A DNA stretch of 64,000 nucleotides from Lachnospiraceae bacterium (GTDB lineage: Bacteria; Bacillota; Clostridia; Lachnospirales; Lachnospiraceae): positions 20,870 to 84,869 of the forward strand of contig JAFUKH010000017.1 of assembly GCA_017467845.1 (NCBI GenBank). The letters run 5' to 3'. Numbering within the stretch: the stretch's first letter is position 1; each line of letters starts with the position of its first letter. The notes beneath the pieces are model-generated. The model was not told the DNA's origin and made no database searches. It worked only from the letters and a program-made list of their open reading frames with translations. This document shows positions 23,115 through 30,370 of this stretch, one piece after another. The translations under genes and the position numbers were made by a program.

Positions 23115-23882
23115 ATGGAAAATATATTAAGCATAAAAAATTTGTCGGTAGAATTAAGAGACCGTACTCTGGTAAAAAATATCTCCTTCAATATTGATGA
23201 AGGAGATGTTGTATTGCTATCTGGAGCCAATGGCATGGGAAAGAGTACAATATTAAAAAGTATTCTGCGCTTAGAAACAGAAGGGAAAAGGATAAGTGGC
23301 GAGGTTATCAATCATAGCTTTGGAAATATTCTTACATTAAATGCCACAGATCTACAAAGGTATCGCGCGGGCATAGCATACATTCAGCAAAAGGATGAAT
23401 ATGCAGAAATGGGAAATATTCAAGTGAGAGATATTATCAGTGAAATCCGAGAGGCACATGCAGGAAGAAGGTTGAGTTATTCAGAAGTAAATGATCTGAT
23501 CGATGAATGGATACCAAGGCGGAGTGATGGAAGTCGTGTATTTGATGCGAAATCAAAGCCTGCGAAATTCAGTGGTGGAGAGCAGAGGTTATTGTCGGTA
23601 TTGTCGGTTATTGCTACGCGTCCACAGGCAGAGCTTATGATAATTGATGAACCATTGAATAACCTTGATTTTATAAATGCAAGAAATATCAGTAATCTGA
23701 TTAACAAAGTTGTTAAAGAGAATCCTAAGATGGCAGTGTTGATGATTAGCCATTGTCGGATTTTCCCGTTTATCACACGAGAGATTAAATTATCATCCGA
23801 TGGTATTTCTGAGGTTGCTGAGCCATATGTTTGTCATAGCTGTTTTGGAGAGCCCGATGAAAATGGTTTTTACATACAATAA
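23115..23882 (+). CDS. ABC transporter ATP-binding subunit
   Basis: 255 residues from the ATG at 23115, 10 bases after TGGAGGG; the longer open frame overlaps the permease and was not used. Walker A GANGMGKSTILKS (about 36-48), Q-loop YIQQ, signature SGGEQ (about 155), Walker B LMIIDEP, D-loop LNNLD and the switch His in ISHCR are all in place. The C-terminal part ends with CHSCFGEPDENG, an unusual Cys-rich tail. It powers the two FtsX-like permeases directly upstream. The arrangement suggests peptide or lipoprotein export, or self-protection in a toxin island. Confidence 0.88.
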   Translation: MENILSIKNLSVELRDRTLVKNISFNIDEGDVVLLSGANGMGKSTILKSILRLETEGKRISGEVINHSFGNILTLNATDLQRYRAGIAYIQQKDEYAEMGNIQVRDIISEIREAHAGRRLSYSEVNDLIDEWIPRRSDGSRVFDAKSKPAKFSGGEQRLLSVLSVIATRPQAELMIIDEPLNNLDFINARNISNLINKVVKENPKMAVLMISHCRIFPFITREIKLSSDGISEVAEPYVCHSCFGEPDENGFYIQ

Positions 23883-24006
23883 TGAAATCGCATTAGTATT
23901 GATACTTAGTAAAACTATCTCAATATTTTTTTGTGTTTGAAACATGAAAATCTCTTCAAAACTGTGTTTAAGTAAGAGTTTTAGATATGAAAGGACGGTG
24001 CATAAG

Positions 24007-26379
24007 TTGAGTACTGAATTGCAAATTAAACTTCTTTCAGATGAAAAGTACATAGCAGCAGGAACGGATTTTGAGAGACATATTTATGATCTGGACGCGC
24101 AGATTGATATGCTTTCTAGTCATGCAGATAAATTGGATTATCTGGTGGCAATAGCATCTGGATTGCTTTGCGGTATGATGGATATTCTGCTGGTGGGTGA
24201 ATTTGACTTAGCCAGAGGTCGTGATATTGCCGATGCGAAAGTAAATGAGTTTGTTCAGAAGACAGCAGAGAAACTAGGTTGCAAGGATAGAGATATTAAA
24301 TCATCAGTGGCATTCTTAGAAAAGATGTTTCCAATACCAAGTGATGGTAATACACCTGATTTTGGTGGTGGATTGCAGCATCATTTGAGAGACTTTGCAC
24401 ATCATCCAACTATGGTAGGGCTAATGTTCTCTTTGCTTACTCAGTTTGCTGAGAAGTCCTATGGCACGGATACAATGGGAAACTTCTTGATTGTACCGGT
24501 TCCGGAGAAGAGCAGGATATTTATCGGAGAAGATGTTCCGGATAAGATTGTGAAAGGTACAATAGTATGGTTCTTCCATTTGATTAGTGACATTGCAGGT
24601 TCAAGTAGCACTGCCGGATTAGGTGGGGGAACGGGTATTCCCGGGCCAATCTTGTCAATGGCAAAAGAATTAGCGACTTTACCGTTATTTAAGGATATGC
24701 AGGTGCAGGGAGAATCTGTTTCTGTGGTGCTTTCTAAATTGTTTAATGGTACTTTGTTTGCCAAAAAGGATAGCAATGGAAAGATCATCAAAGAGACAGT
24801 GGTTAAGTTTGATTTCCGTGGGGAATTGGGGGCATTGGCAGAGTTGGGACGCCAGGCATTACCGGTACTTGCCAATGAATGTATTGTCAGAGTATTCTTC
24901 TTTCTTAGAAGATTTGCAATGCAAATAAAACAGCATAAGATCGAACATCTTTCGGATTTGAGTAAATTAAATTGGAATGGAATTAAGCCAATCAATAATC
25001 CGACATTGACGAGAATGCTTACAATTGCAACAGGAGTATTTACAGCAGTCGACATTACGGAAGCTGTGGTTACTCAAAAGTATTGGGTATCTGTAAACTA
25101 TGTAGGTGTAGGAAGATTTGCAGTGGCAGTAGGAGCGGAGACCGTTAATTTCCTTAAAATACGTGATGTTCAAAAAATTAAGGATATGTATGAGGAAATC
25201 GGAAGAAATACTCATACGGCTACGGATAGTAGAATCTATGAGAGGATTGGCGATGGTATGAATTACGAAAAGCTTGGACTGACATTAGAACAGACTGAGA
25301 TTTTATATAATTTGGAATATCTAAAGACAGTAAATGATGTTCATGCGACGAATATTCCGATTGGAAAAGAAAAGGTTAAGTCTTTGAAATGGGAATGGAT
25401 TCATGAGTGGAAGTCCTACATGGAAAGTGGTTTCGAAGGATTTACACAGGTTCCCGGAGCGAAGCTGCATTGGTATAGCAAAGAGGAGCTGATAAAGCGT
25501 GTTGAAGCGAATGAACCGTATGGAACATGGCTTAGATTAGTACTGTTGGAAACCATGCTTTTTGAACCATATTATGCTTTGAGCACAGAAAAAAATGAGG
25601 ATGGAAAGGATGTTCCGAGTAAGAAATATGATAGCCTTCACTCTCCTGCAAGTGGCTACAAGGAAGCTACAGGAGATGCATTCTTAGAAACTTTCTTTAC
25701 CGGTGATTACTATACATCAGGATATATCAAGCGTTTGAGAAAATGCCACAGTAAGGTATTGAGAGAACTGAATGAAGTTCTAAAGACGGCTCTGACAAGT
25801 TTAGCGGTGAGTGCAGGTATCGCAATTGCAGCGATTATTACAGCAGGTGCCTTCGCACCGGCGATAGCAGTTGCATTGGTTGGATCTAATTTTGCAGGAT
25901 TGAGTGGAGCTGCGTTGACAAGTGCTTGCCTGGCATATCTTGGTGGTGGAGCGATAGCTGCAGGAGGTCTTGGCATGGCAGGTGGTACAATGGCAATTAT
26001 TGGTGGAGGAGCTGTTTTAGGATTGGGTGTAGGAGCCGGAGTTGGCGGCGTGGTCGGTGCAGCAGGAATGATGGGTAAAAAGGGGACTATCCTTCAATCG
26101 GCAAAGCTTCTGGTATCAGTAAGAGAGATATTCTTAAATGATGAGCATGATCTCGAATATTCGGATACGATCTTTGAGCAGTATGTGAATAATATTGCAG
26201 AGATTGAAAAAGGGATTGTAGAATTGAGATTAAAGTCAGATATTGCCAGTAAGGAAGAAAAGAAGCAACTGATACTGGAAATTAAGAATGCAGAGGATTC
26301 TGTAAATGCAATGAAGATTGCAATGAAGAGTATGAATAAGTATAAGAGTGCATTTGCGATTGGAATGGATGTGCAGTAG
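24007..26379 (+). CDS. Large protein of unknown family with glycine-zipper-like membrane segment
   Basis: 790 residues from a TTG at 24007, eleven bases after AAGGA; a GTG at 23998 is too close to it and an ATG at 23944 has no site. An N-terminal alpha-helical region contains the hydrophobic stretch YLVAIASGLLCGMMDILLVG (about 45-65) and FAHHPTMVGLMFSLL. The middle is mixed. Residues about 600-690 are an almost uninterrupted Gly/Ala/Ile-rich run (for example AGGLGMAGGTMAIIGGGAV) typical of glycine-zipper pore or membrane-inserting segments. The end is a charged coiled coil. I recognise no family and assign no function. It lies alone between the ABC module and the second MerR gene. Confidence 0.8.
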   Translation: MSTELQIKLLSDEKYIAAGTDFERHIYDLDAQIDMLSSHADKLDYLVAIASGLLCGMMDILLVGEFDLARGRDIADAKVNEFVQKTAEKLGCKDRDIKSSVAFLEKMFPIPSDGNTPDFGGGLQHHLRDFAHHPTMVGLMFSLLTQFAEKSYGTDTMGNFLIVPVPEKSRIFIGEDVPDKIVKGTIVWFFHLISDIAGSSSTAGLGGGTGIPGPILSMAKELATLPLFKDMQVQGESVSVVLSKLFNGTLFAKKDSNGKIIKETVVKFDFRGELGALAELGRQALPVLANECIVRVFFFLRRFAMQIKQHKIEHLSDLSKLNWNGIKPINNPTLTRMLTIATGVFTAVDITEAVVTQKYWVSVNYVGVGRFAVAVGAETVNFLKIRDVQKIKDMYEEIGRNTHTATDSRIYERIGDGMNYEKLGLTLEQTEILYNLEYLKTVNDVHATNIPIGKEKVKSLKWEWIHEWKSYMESGFEGFTQVPGAKLHWYSKEELIKRVEANEPYGTWLRLVLLETMLFEPYYALSTEKNEDGKDVPSKKYDSLHSPASGYKEATGDAFLETFFTGDYYTSGYIKRLRKCHSKVLRELNEVLKTALTSLAVSAGIAIAAIITAGAFAPAIAVALVGSNFAGLSGAALTSACLAYLGGGAIAAGGLGMAGGTMAIIGGGAVLGLGVGAGVGGVVGAAGMMGKKGTILQSAKLLVSVREIFLNDEHDLEYSDTIFEQYVNNIAEIEKGIVELRLKSDIASKEEKKQLILEIKNAEDSVNAMKIAMKSMNKYKSAFAIGMDVQ

Positions 26380-26385
26380 TAGAAT

Positions 26386-26415
26386 GGACCGTGGAGAAAT
26401 CTGCGGTCTATTTTA
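26386..26415 (+). terminator. Terminator after the glycine-zipper gene
   Basis: GGACCG pairs with CGGTC, with AGA/TCT extending the stem, followed by TATTTTATT, seven bases after the stop codon. Confidence 0.65.
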
Positions 26416-26529
26416 TTGCGTGCTTAGTGGAATATCTTTCTAACGGGGGCAAGTACTGAAGCAGTTCTAGTGGATTTTAGAATATTGATAAGCTGTCGTT
26501 AAGGGCGCTTTATAAAAATATATTTGGTA

Positions 26530-26559
26530 TTGACTGCACAAGTTGTGCAGCTTTACGAT
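26530..26559 (+). promoter_or_regulatory. MerR-type promoter with dyad operator, upstream of the long MerR gene
   Basis: TTGACT (26530-26535), an 18-bp spacer and TACGAT (26554-26559). The dyad CTGCACAA-G-TTGTGCAG (26534-26550) fills the spacer, and a second palindrome ACGATATCGT overlaps the -10. Same design and same CTGCAC half-site as at 17.76 kb. Confidence 0.62.
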
Positions 26560-26582
26560 ATCGTTGTAAGGAGGAACAAACA

Positions 26583-27641
26583 ATGAAAACTTTAAAAGAA
26601 GTTGTTGACATAGTAGGGTTGAATAGACGTGCTATACAGGAATATGAAGATGCAGAATTGGCAAAAAAACCTACGGAAAGGAACAAATATGGTCATTTGC
26701 TATATGATTCACAGGCAATCGAAAGGTTGTGGCAACTTAGATTTTATAAAGAATTAGGTTATAACAGAACACAAATCAAATCCATTTTGGAGGATGAGTC
26801 ATATAATGAGCAGAAGGAAATGGAAAATGTTCTAAAAGCTCTTGAAGAAAAACGAGATAAACTGAATGACTTGATATCTATAGCTCAAATGATGGAGGAG
26901 ACAGGATTAAGTTTTAACTCACTCAAAAATGGTGTTGTAGGATTTGAAAATGCTAAATCTGACAACGTATTCAGTATTTTGGCATCGAGTATTAATATAT
27001 TTAATATACCGGGAACTATAGAGAACGCATTTGAATCCATTTTTGCTGATGAAGATTATGGTGTCATACTTGATGCGAAAGATAAAATAATAGGGCTGTT
27101 TGAAATGGGGGAGAGTGTTGATGCAGATGAGGTGCAGGAAGGCATAAAAGGCATGCATAAAATTATGGCCAAGGCATTATCGGAGTCAATTATTATATTC
27201 CAATCTACTTTATTATTGTTATCGCCGGAAACAGGAATTGCAAAAGAACTTATAGAAGATGTAGGAGAAAATAATTACAACGATTTGCGTGAAGCATTAC
27301 AGATTTATTGTGAAATCAATAAAGATAATGCTATGGACAAAGCATTTATAGAGGCAGTGGAGAATGTTGAAAAATATGGAAGAAAGAAATATACAACTAA
27401 ATCTGATGAGGTACAAACCGAAGTGGCAAGAATGCATGACTATTTCAAACAAATACCAATACTGTCAGAGGATGCTCAATTAGAGGTAGTTAGAAGGTTG
27501 GGGCAGGCGTTTGGAAGTAAGGCATACAAGGATGTGATTGACAACGGGGCTAAGAGAGGGATTGCGTGGTTTATATCAAGGGCAATAGAAGTATATTGCG
27601 ATAATTTAAACAAATCATTTGGAACGGAGGCGTGTCAATGA
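26583..27641 (+). CDS. MerR-family regulator with long helical C-terminal domain
   Basis: 352 residues. HTH and wing (LKEVVDIVGLNRRAIQEYED, NKYGHLLYD), coiled coil (about 80-115), then about 230 residues of helical sequence of unknown family that end in IAWFISRAIEVYCDN, reminiscent of the last helix of TipAS domains (FVEKAIEIYC). It may therefore have a double or enlarged TipAS-like ligand pocket. Preceded by AAGGAGG and a MerR-type promoter. Its stop overlaps the next gene (ATGA), so it is translated together with the small membrane protein. Confidence 0.8.
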   Translation: MKTLKEVVDIVGLNRRAIQEYEDAELAKKPTERNKYGHLLYDSQAIERLWQLRFYKELGYNRTQIKSILEDESYNEQKEMENVLKALEEKRDKLNDLISIAQMMEETGLSFNSLKNGVVGFENAKSDNVFSILASSINIFNIPGTIENAFESIFADEDYGVILDAKDKIIGLFEMGESVDADEVQEGIKGMHKIMAKALSESIIIFQSTLLLLSPETGIAKELIEDVGENNYNDLREALQIYCEINKDNAMDKAFIEAVENVEKYGRKKYTTKSDEVQTEVARMHDYFKQIPILSEDAQLEVVRRLGQAFGSKAYKDVIDNGAKRGIAWFISRAIEVYCDNLNKSFGTEACQ

Positions 27642-28036
27642 ATAATTTAGCAGAAAGAATAATGTACATAACAGAACAGCTTAAGGGAAAGTCAGCTGAC
27701 TATATTACACATGCATTGAAAATGATTGATGGAGGAGAGAATGGCACCATGGCTGGCGGCATACAGAGAATTGTAAGTGTGTTAAATGCAGAAAAAAATA
27801 TGGCTGTTGCCGATACAAAGTTAAAATATGGTATTGGAGGAGCCGCAATTGGCGTTGCATCTGCAGGACTTTTACTTGGAGGCGCATGGTTGCATTCTTC
27901 TAGCAAAAATAGAAAGTTGCACGAAAAAGAGTGTCAAGAGATTGTCGAAGCTTTTGAAGCCGAACTTGAGCAGGCAAGGAAAGAAAGTGTCATGCCTCAA
28001 GTAGAACAACAAGAAACTGTAGTAGAAGCTGTATAG
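27638..28036 (+). CDS. Small membrane protein with one glycine-rich helix
   Basis: 132 residues from the ATG at 27638 that overlaps the upstream TGA; GGAGG lies nine bases before. Residues about 1-60 are helical and soluble (ERIMYITEQLKGKSADYIT), residues about 66-90 form one Gly/Ala-rich membrane helix (GIGGAAIGVASAGLLLGGAW), and the remainder is a charged coiled coil (HEKECQEIVEAFEAELEQA). The glycine-zipper character recalls the 790-residue protein upstream. Family unknown. The 4-bp overlap with the regulator gene suggests they act together. Confidence 0.7.
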   Translation: MNNLAERIMYITEQLKGKSADYITHALKMIDGGENGTMAGGIQRIVSVLNAEKNMAVADTKLKYGIGGAAIGVASAGLLLGGAWLHSSSKNRKLHEKECQEIVEAFEAELEQARKESVMPQVEQQETVVEAV

Positions 28037-28047
28037 GAGGTTTGAAG

Positions 28048-28230
28048 ATGGGTAGAAACAAATTAGATGCGGTTAATTTTTGTAAAATCATGGATATGTT
28101 TGGTGAAGAGGCTGCAAAAGATACTTTGAAAGATGTTAATGAAGGACGTATAAAAGAGAGTACGCTTGAAAAGTATTTATATGATGATGAAACTAAAGAA
28201 GAATATGCAGAAAGACTCAGGAGGAAATAA
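28048..28230 (+). CDS. Small hypothetical protein
   Basis: 60 residues from the ATG at 28048, with AGGAGG eight bases upstream, 11 bp after the membrane protein gene. Charged, helical and soluble (NFCKIMDMFGEEAAKDTLKD, ETKEEYAERLRRK). No family recognised; the spacing places it in the same operon as the MerR/membrane pair and the zinc-ribbon genes that follow. Confidence 0.6.
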   Translation: MGRNKLDAVNFCKIMDMFGEEAAKDTLKDVNEGRIKESTLEKYLYDDETKEEYAERLRRK

Positions 28231-28231
28231 A

Positions 28232-28801
28232 ATGAGTAACTACTTACCAGCATCCAGATGGTCGCAAGCCTTAAACTTCACCGAGCCGGAGCTCAACGCT
28301 TATCTTGAAGAACTCGGCTACCAAACACGTATCACATCCGGCGGGAAGTCCGCATGGAGGATAACCGCTCGCGGGGCGCGGCATGGGAGGATGTCGCGGA
28401 ATCTGTTTTGCCGGGTGCCTTTGTGGGACTTTCAGGCGTTCTTTGAGGCGGTGAAGTTGCGGGGCAGGAAGACGGGACAGTATTACTATTGCGAGGCGTG
28501 CGGAGATTATCTCAGCGACCAGTATGGGTTTGAGTTCTCCATGAAGAAATGGGTATGTAAGAAGTGTGGTGAGGTGAATGAGTTGAGCTACACGTCGCCG
28601 GCGGGCAGCGGAAGTGATGTGGCGAAGTGCACCGAGCTACAGGTCAGTCAGACCTGCCCGGTATGTGGGAAGAGGGCAGATGGGATGGATGAGATGATTG
28701 CAGTATTCGGATTTGAGAAGGACATTAGCGGTCATATCGTTCCCAAGGAGGTATGCAAGAGTTGCCGCGGAAAGGAGCTTTTCAGTTATGGGAAGAAATA
28801 G
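28232..28801 (+). CDS. Hypothetical protein with two zinc-ribbon-like Cys clusters
   Basis: 189 residues from the ATG at 28232 with AGGAGG before it; the longer frame overlaps the upstream gene. The first 75 residues look like a winged-helix or antirepressor-type unit (SQALNFTEPELNAYLEELGY, WRITARGARHGRM). Cys pairs CEAC...CKKC at about 90-115 and CPVC...CKSC at about 146-180 should bind zinc. Its GC content rises sharply relative to the genes before it, so it has probably a different origin. It overlaps a second zinc-ribbon gene by 14 bp. Confidence 0.65.
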   Translation: MSNYLPASRWSQALNFTEPELNAYLEELGYQTRITSGGKSAWRITARGARHGRMSRNLFCRVPLWDFQAFFEAVKLRGRKTGQYYYCEACGDYLSDQYGFEFSMKKWVCKKCGEVNELSYTSPAGSGSDVAKCTELQVSQTCPVCGKRADGMDEMIAVFGFEKDISGHIVPKEVCKSCRGKELFSYGKK

Positions 28802-29027
28802 AGGCACGGCCGGGAAATCCTATGAGGTGACATACCCTGCACCCGGGGAGGCAGCAGTGACTTATACATATCGGTGCCCCTACTGTGGAGAGGATACTAC
28901 GGTAGAGAAGGTGTATTCTGCCGGGCTGGATATCCTGGAGAAGGGCATGTTTTATGAGCCCCTTGCCTGCGGGCATTGCGGTGAGGTGGCGGATGTCAGG
29001 TATTTGCCGCATAAGAGAGTTTGGTGA
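28788..29027 (+). CDS. Small zinc-ribbon protein
   Basis: 79 residues from the ATG at 28788, AAGGAG ten bases upstream, overlapping the previous gene. CPYCGED at about 28 and CGHCGEV at about 63 make one CxxC...CxxC zinc site with hydrophobic residues between. Function unknown; likely partner of the upstream Cys-rich protein. The start inside the previous frame is supported by the site and by the codon pattern. Confidence 0.6.
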   Translation: MGRNRGTAGKSYEVTYPAPGEAAVTYTYRCPYCGEDTTVEKVYSAGLDILEKGMFYEPLACGHCGEVADVRYLPHKRVW

Positions 29028-29031
29028 TAAG

Positions 29032-29229
29032 ATGGTGTATGAGGTGTCATGTGAAAGCATGGCACCTTTTTTGAGGTTGACACATTTTATATCTTTGGAT
29101 AAAATACAGATGTATGAGATACTAGAGGATACGGAATACGATTGGATAGTGAGGAACGAGGCTTTCCCAGAATGTGTGAGTACACTGTTAAGTAGGAGGG
29201 AGAGTTGGTCGTATGGAATTAACCAATGA
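29032..29229 (+). CDS. Doubtful small ORF
   Basis: 65 codons from an ATG at 29032, reading VYEVSCESMAPFLRL and later TEYDWIVRNEAFPE. No convincing ribosome binding site, and it runs 17 bp into the next gene. It may be a remnant. No family recognised; included because the composition looks coding. Confidence 0.25.
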   Translation: MVYEVSCESMAPFLRLTHFISLDKIQMYEILEDTEYDWIVRNEAFPECVSTLLSRRESWSYGINQ

Positions 29230-29998
29230 AGAGAAACGGGAAAAAGTAAGGGATTTTAGGCCCATAGATGATGTATTCTTTGAGGTTCTTGCGCAGAATC
29301 CGAAGGTATGCGAGGAGATGCTGCGGACGCTTCTGGAGGATGAAAGTCTTGAGGTAATAAGCGTCATTACGCAGTCGGATGAGCGGAATATATATGGACG
29401 TTCGGTGAGGCTGGATGCGCTGTGTATTCTTGGGAATGGCTCGAAGGTGAATGTGGAGGTGCAGCGTTCGGACAATGACAACCATCTGAAACGCGCTAGG
29501 TTTAATGCATCGAGCATTACGGTAAGGGACTCTAATCCGGGAACGAGATTTGAAGAGGTAATAGAGCTTTACATTGTATATATTTCGGAGTTTGATTTCT
29601 TAAAAGGGGACAAGACGATATATCATGTGGAGAAGGTCCTGCGTGAGACGGGAGAGGTGATTGACGATGGCCTGCATGAGATTTTTGTGAATACGGTCAT
29701 TGATGATGGTACGGATATAGCGGAGCTTATGGCGTGCTTTATGAAGAAGGAAGTGAAGAGTCCGAAGTTCCCTGTTTTATCAGCGGAAGTTCAGAGATTG
29801 AAGGAGACCGAGGGAGGTGTACGAGTCGTGTGTGAGGTGATGCAGAGGTATGAGAAGCTTGCTGTAGAAGAGGCAATGCAGAAAGACCATGTCGAGAAGA
29901 TTAAGAAGCTGCTTCAAAAAGGCTGTTCCAAGGAATTTATTCTTGACCTGGATTACACCGAGGATGAGTACACAGAAGCGGTGAGGGAATTACGTTAG
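29213..29998 (+). CDS. Rpn-family PD-(D/E)XK nuclease / putative transposase
   Basis: 261 residues; AGGAGGGA precedes the ATG. The N-terminal part shows the family layout: RPIDDVFFEVLAQNP, then the nuclease core RLDALCILGNGSKVNVEVQRS with Asp, Glu and Gln in D-x(n)-ExQ order, followed by RARFNASSI. These proteins relate to the recombination-promoting Rpn nucleases and are abundant in Lachnospiraceae. C-terminal helices (KLLQKGCSKEFILDL) resemble the tail of that group. Probably cuts DNA; a role in mobility or host defence is possible. It closes the accessory island on the right. Confidence 0.85.
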   Translation: MELTNEEKREKVRDFRPIDDVFFEVLAQNPKVCEEMLRTLLEDESLEVISVITQSDERNIYGRSVRLDALCILGNGSKVNVEVQRSDNDNHLKRARFNASSITVRDSNPGTRFEEVIELYIVYISEFDFLKGDKTIYHVEKVLRETGEVIDDGLHEIFVNTVIDDGTDIAELMACFMKKEVKSPKFPVLSAEVQRLKETEGGVRVVCEVMQRYEKLAVEEAMQKDHVEKIKKLLQKGCSKEFILDLDYTEDEYTEAVRELR

Positions 29999-30033
29999 CA
30001 GGAGTGCGATAATAAATTATACCACAAGTATAA

Positions 30034-30062
30034 TTTACAAACTAAACTTTCCATGCTATGAT
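30034..30062 (+). promoter_or_regulatory. Predicted promoter of the rtcB leader
   Basis: TTTACA (30034-30039), 17-bp spacer, TATGAT (30057-30062). A perfect 9-bp hairpin AAATTATAC/GTATAATTT (about 30014-30036) lies just upstream and could end the Rpn transcript. Confidence 0.5.
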
Positions 30063-30116
30063 GACGATGTAATTAAGAGAAAAGCGGAACGACATAGGTT
30101 CCGGAAAGGAAAAGAC

Positions 30117-30266
30117 ATGACTACAATGAATCGTATATATTGCTTCTATAGTGAAAGTTACAGGTCAGCACATCTCGATAAATACGAGCTGGGCTTATGT
30201 GTCATGCACTCATCTTTAGATAAGCATAAACGAGGAAATTGTGTTTTGGATACCCGGTTGCGGTGA
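30117..30266 (+). CDS. Possible leader peptide ORF before rtcB
   Basis: ATG with AAAGGA spaced 6 bases, 49 codons, starting MTTMNRIYCFYSESYRS. Composition is Tyr/Ser/Cys-rich. No homologue recognised. It may be a regulatory leader peptide or simply chance. Confidence 0.25.
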   Translation: MTTMNRIYCFYSESYRSAHLDKYELGLCVMHSSLDKHKRGNCVLDTRLR

Positions 30267-30303
30267 TAGGACTGCAGGGATGGAGATAAACATGTTTTTA
30301 GCG

Positions 30304-30341
30304 TACCGCTTACCTTGATGATGGGTAGGCGGTATTTTTTT
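30304..30341 (+). terminator. Intrinsic terminator directly before rtcB
   Basis: TACCGC/GCGGTA and TACC/GGTA make one stem with an 8-9 nt loop, followed by seven T residues. Confidence 0.85.
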
Positions 30342-30370
30342 GTGAAGTTTAGGAGGAAGGGAGAAACACT

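Larger units (their letters stand above)
30069..30341 (+). ncRNA. Terminated leader or small RNA upstream of rtcB
   Basis: About 270 nt run from a predicted start near 30069 to an intrinsic terminator at 30304-30341. Local stems include CGGAAC/GTTCCG (30087-30105 region) and CTCG/CGAG around 30174. The terminator ends about 10 bp before the rtcB ribosome binding site, so it could be an attenuator. A 49-codon ORF (30117-30266, AAAGGA six bases upstream) lies inside. No riboswitch class is recognised. Confidence 0.35.
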
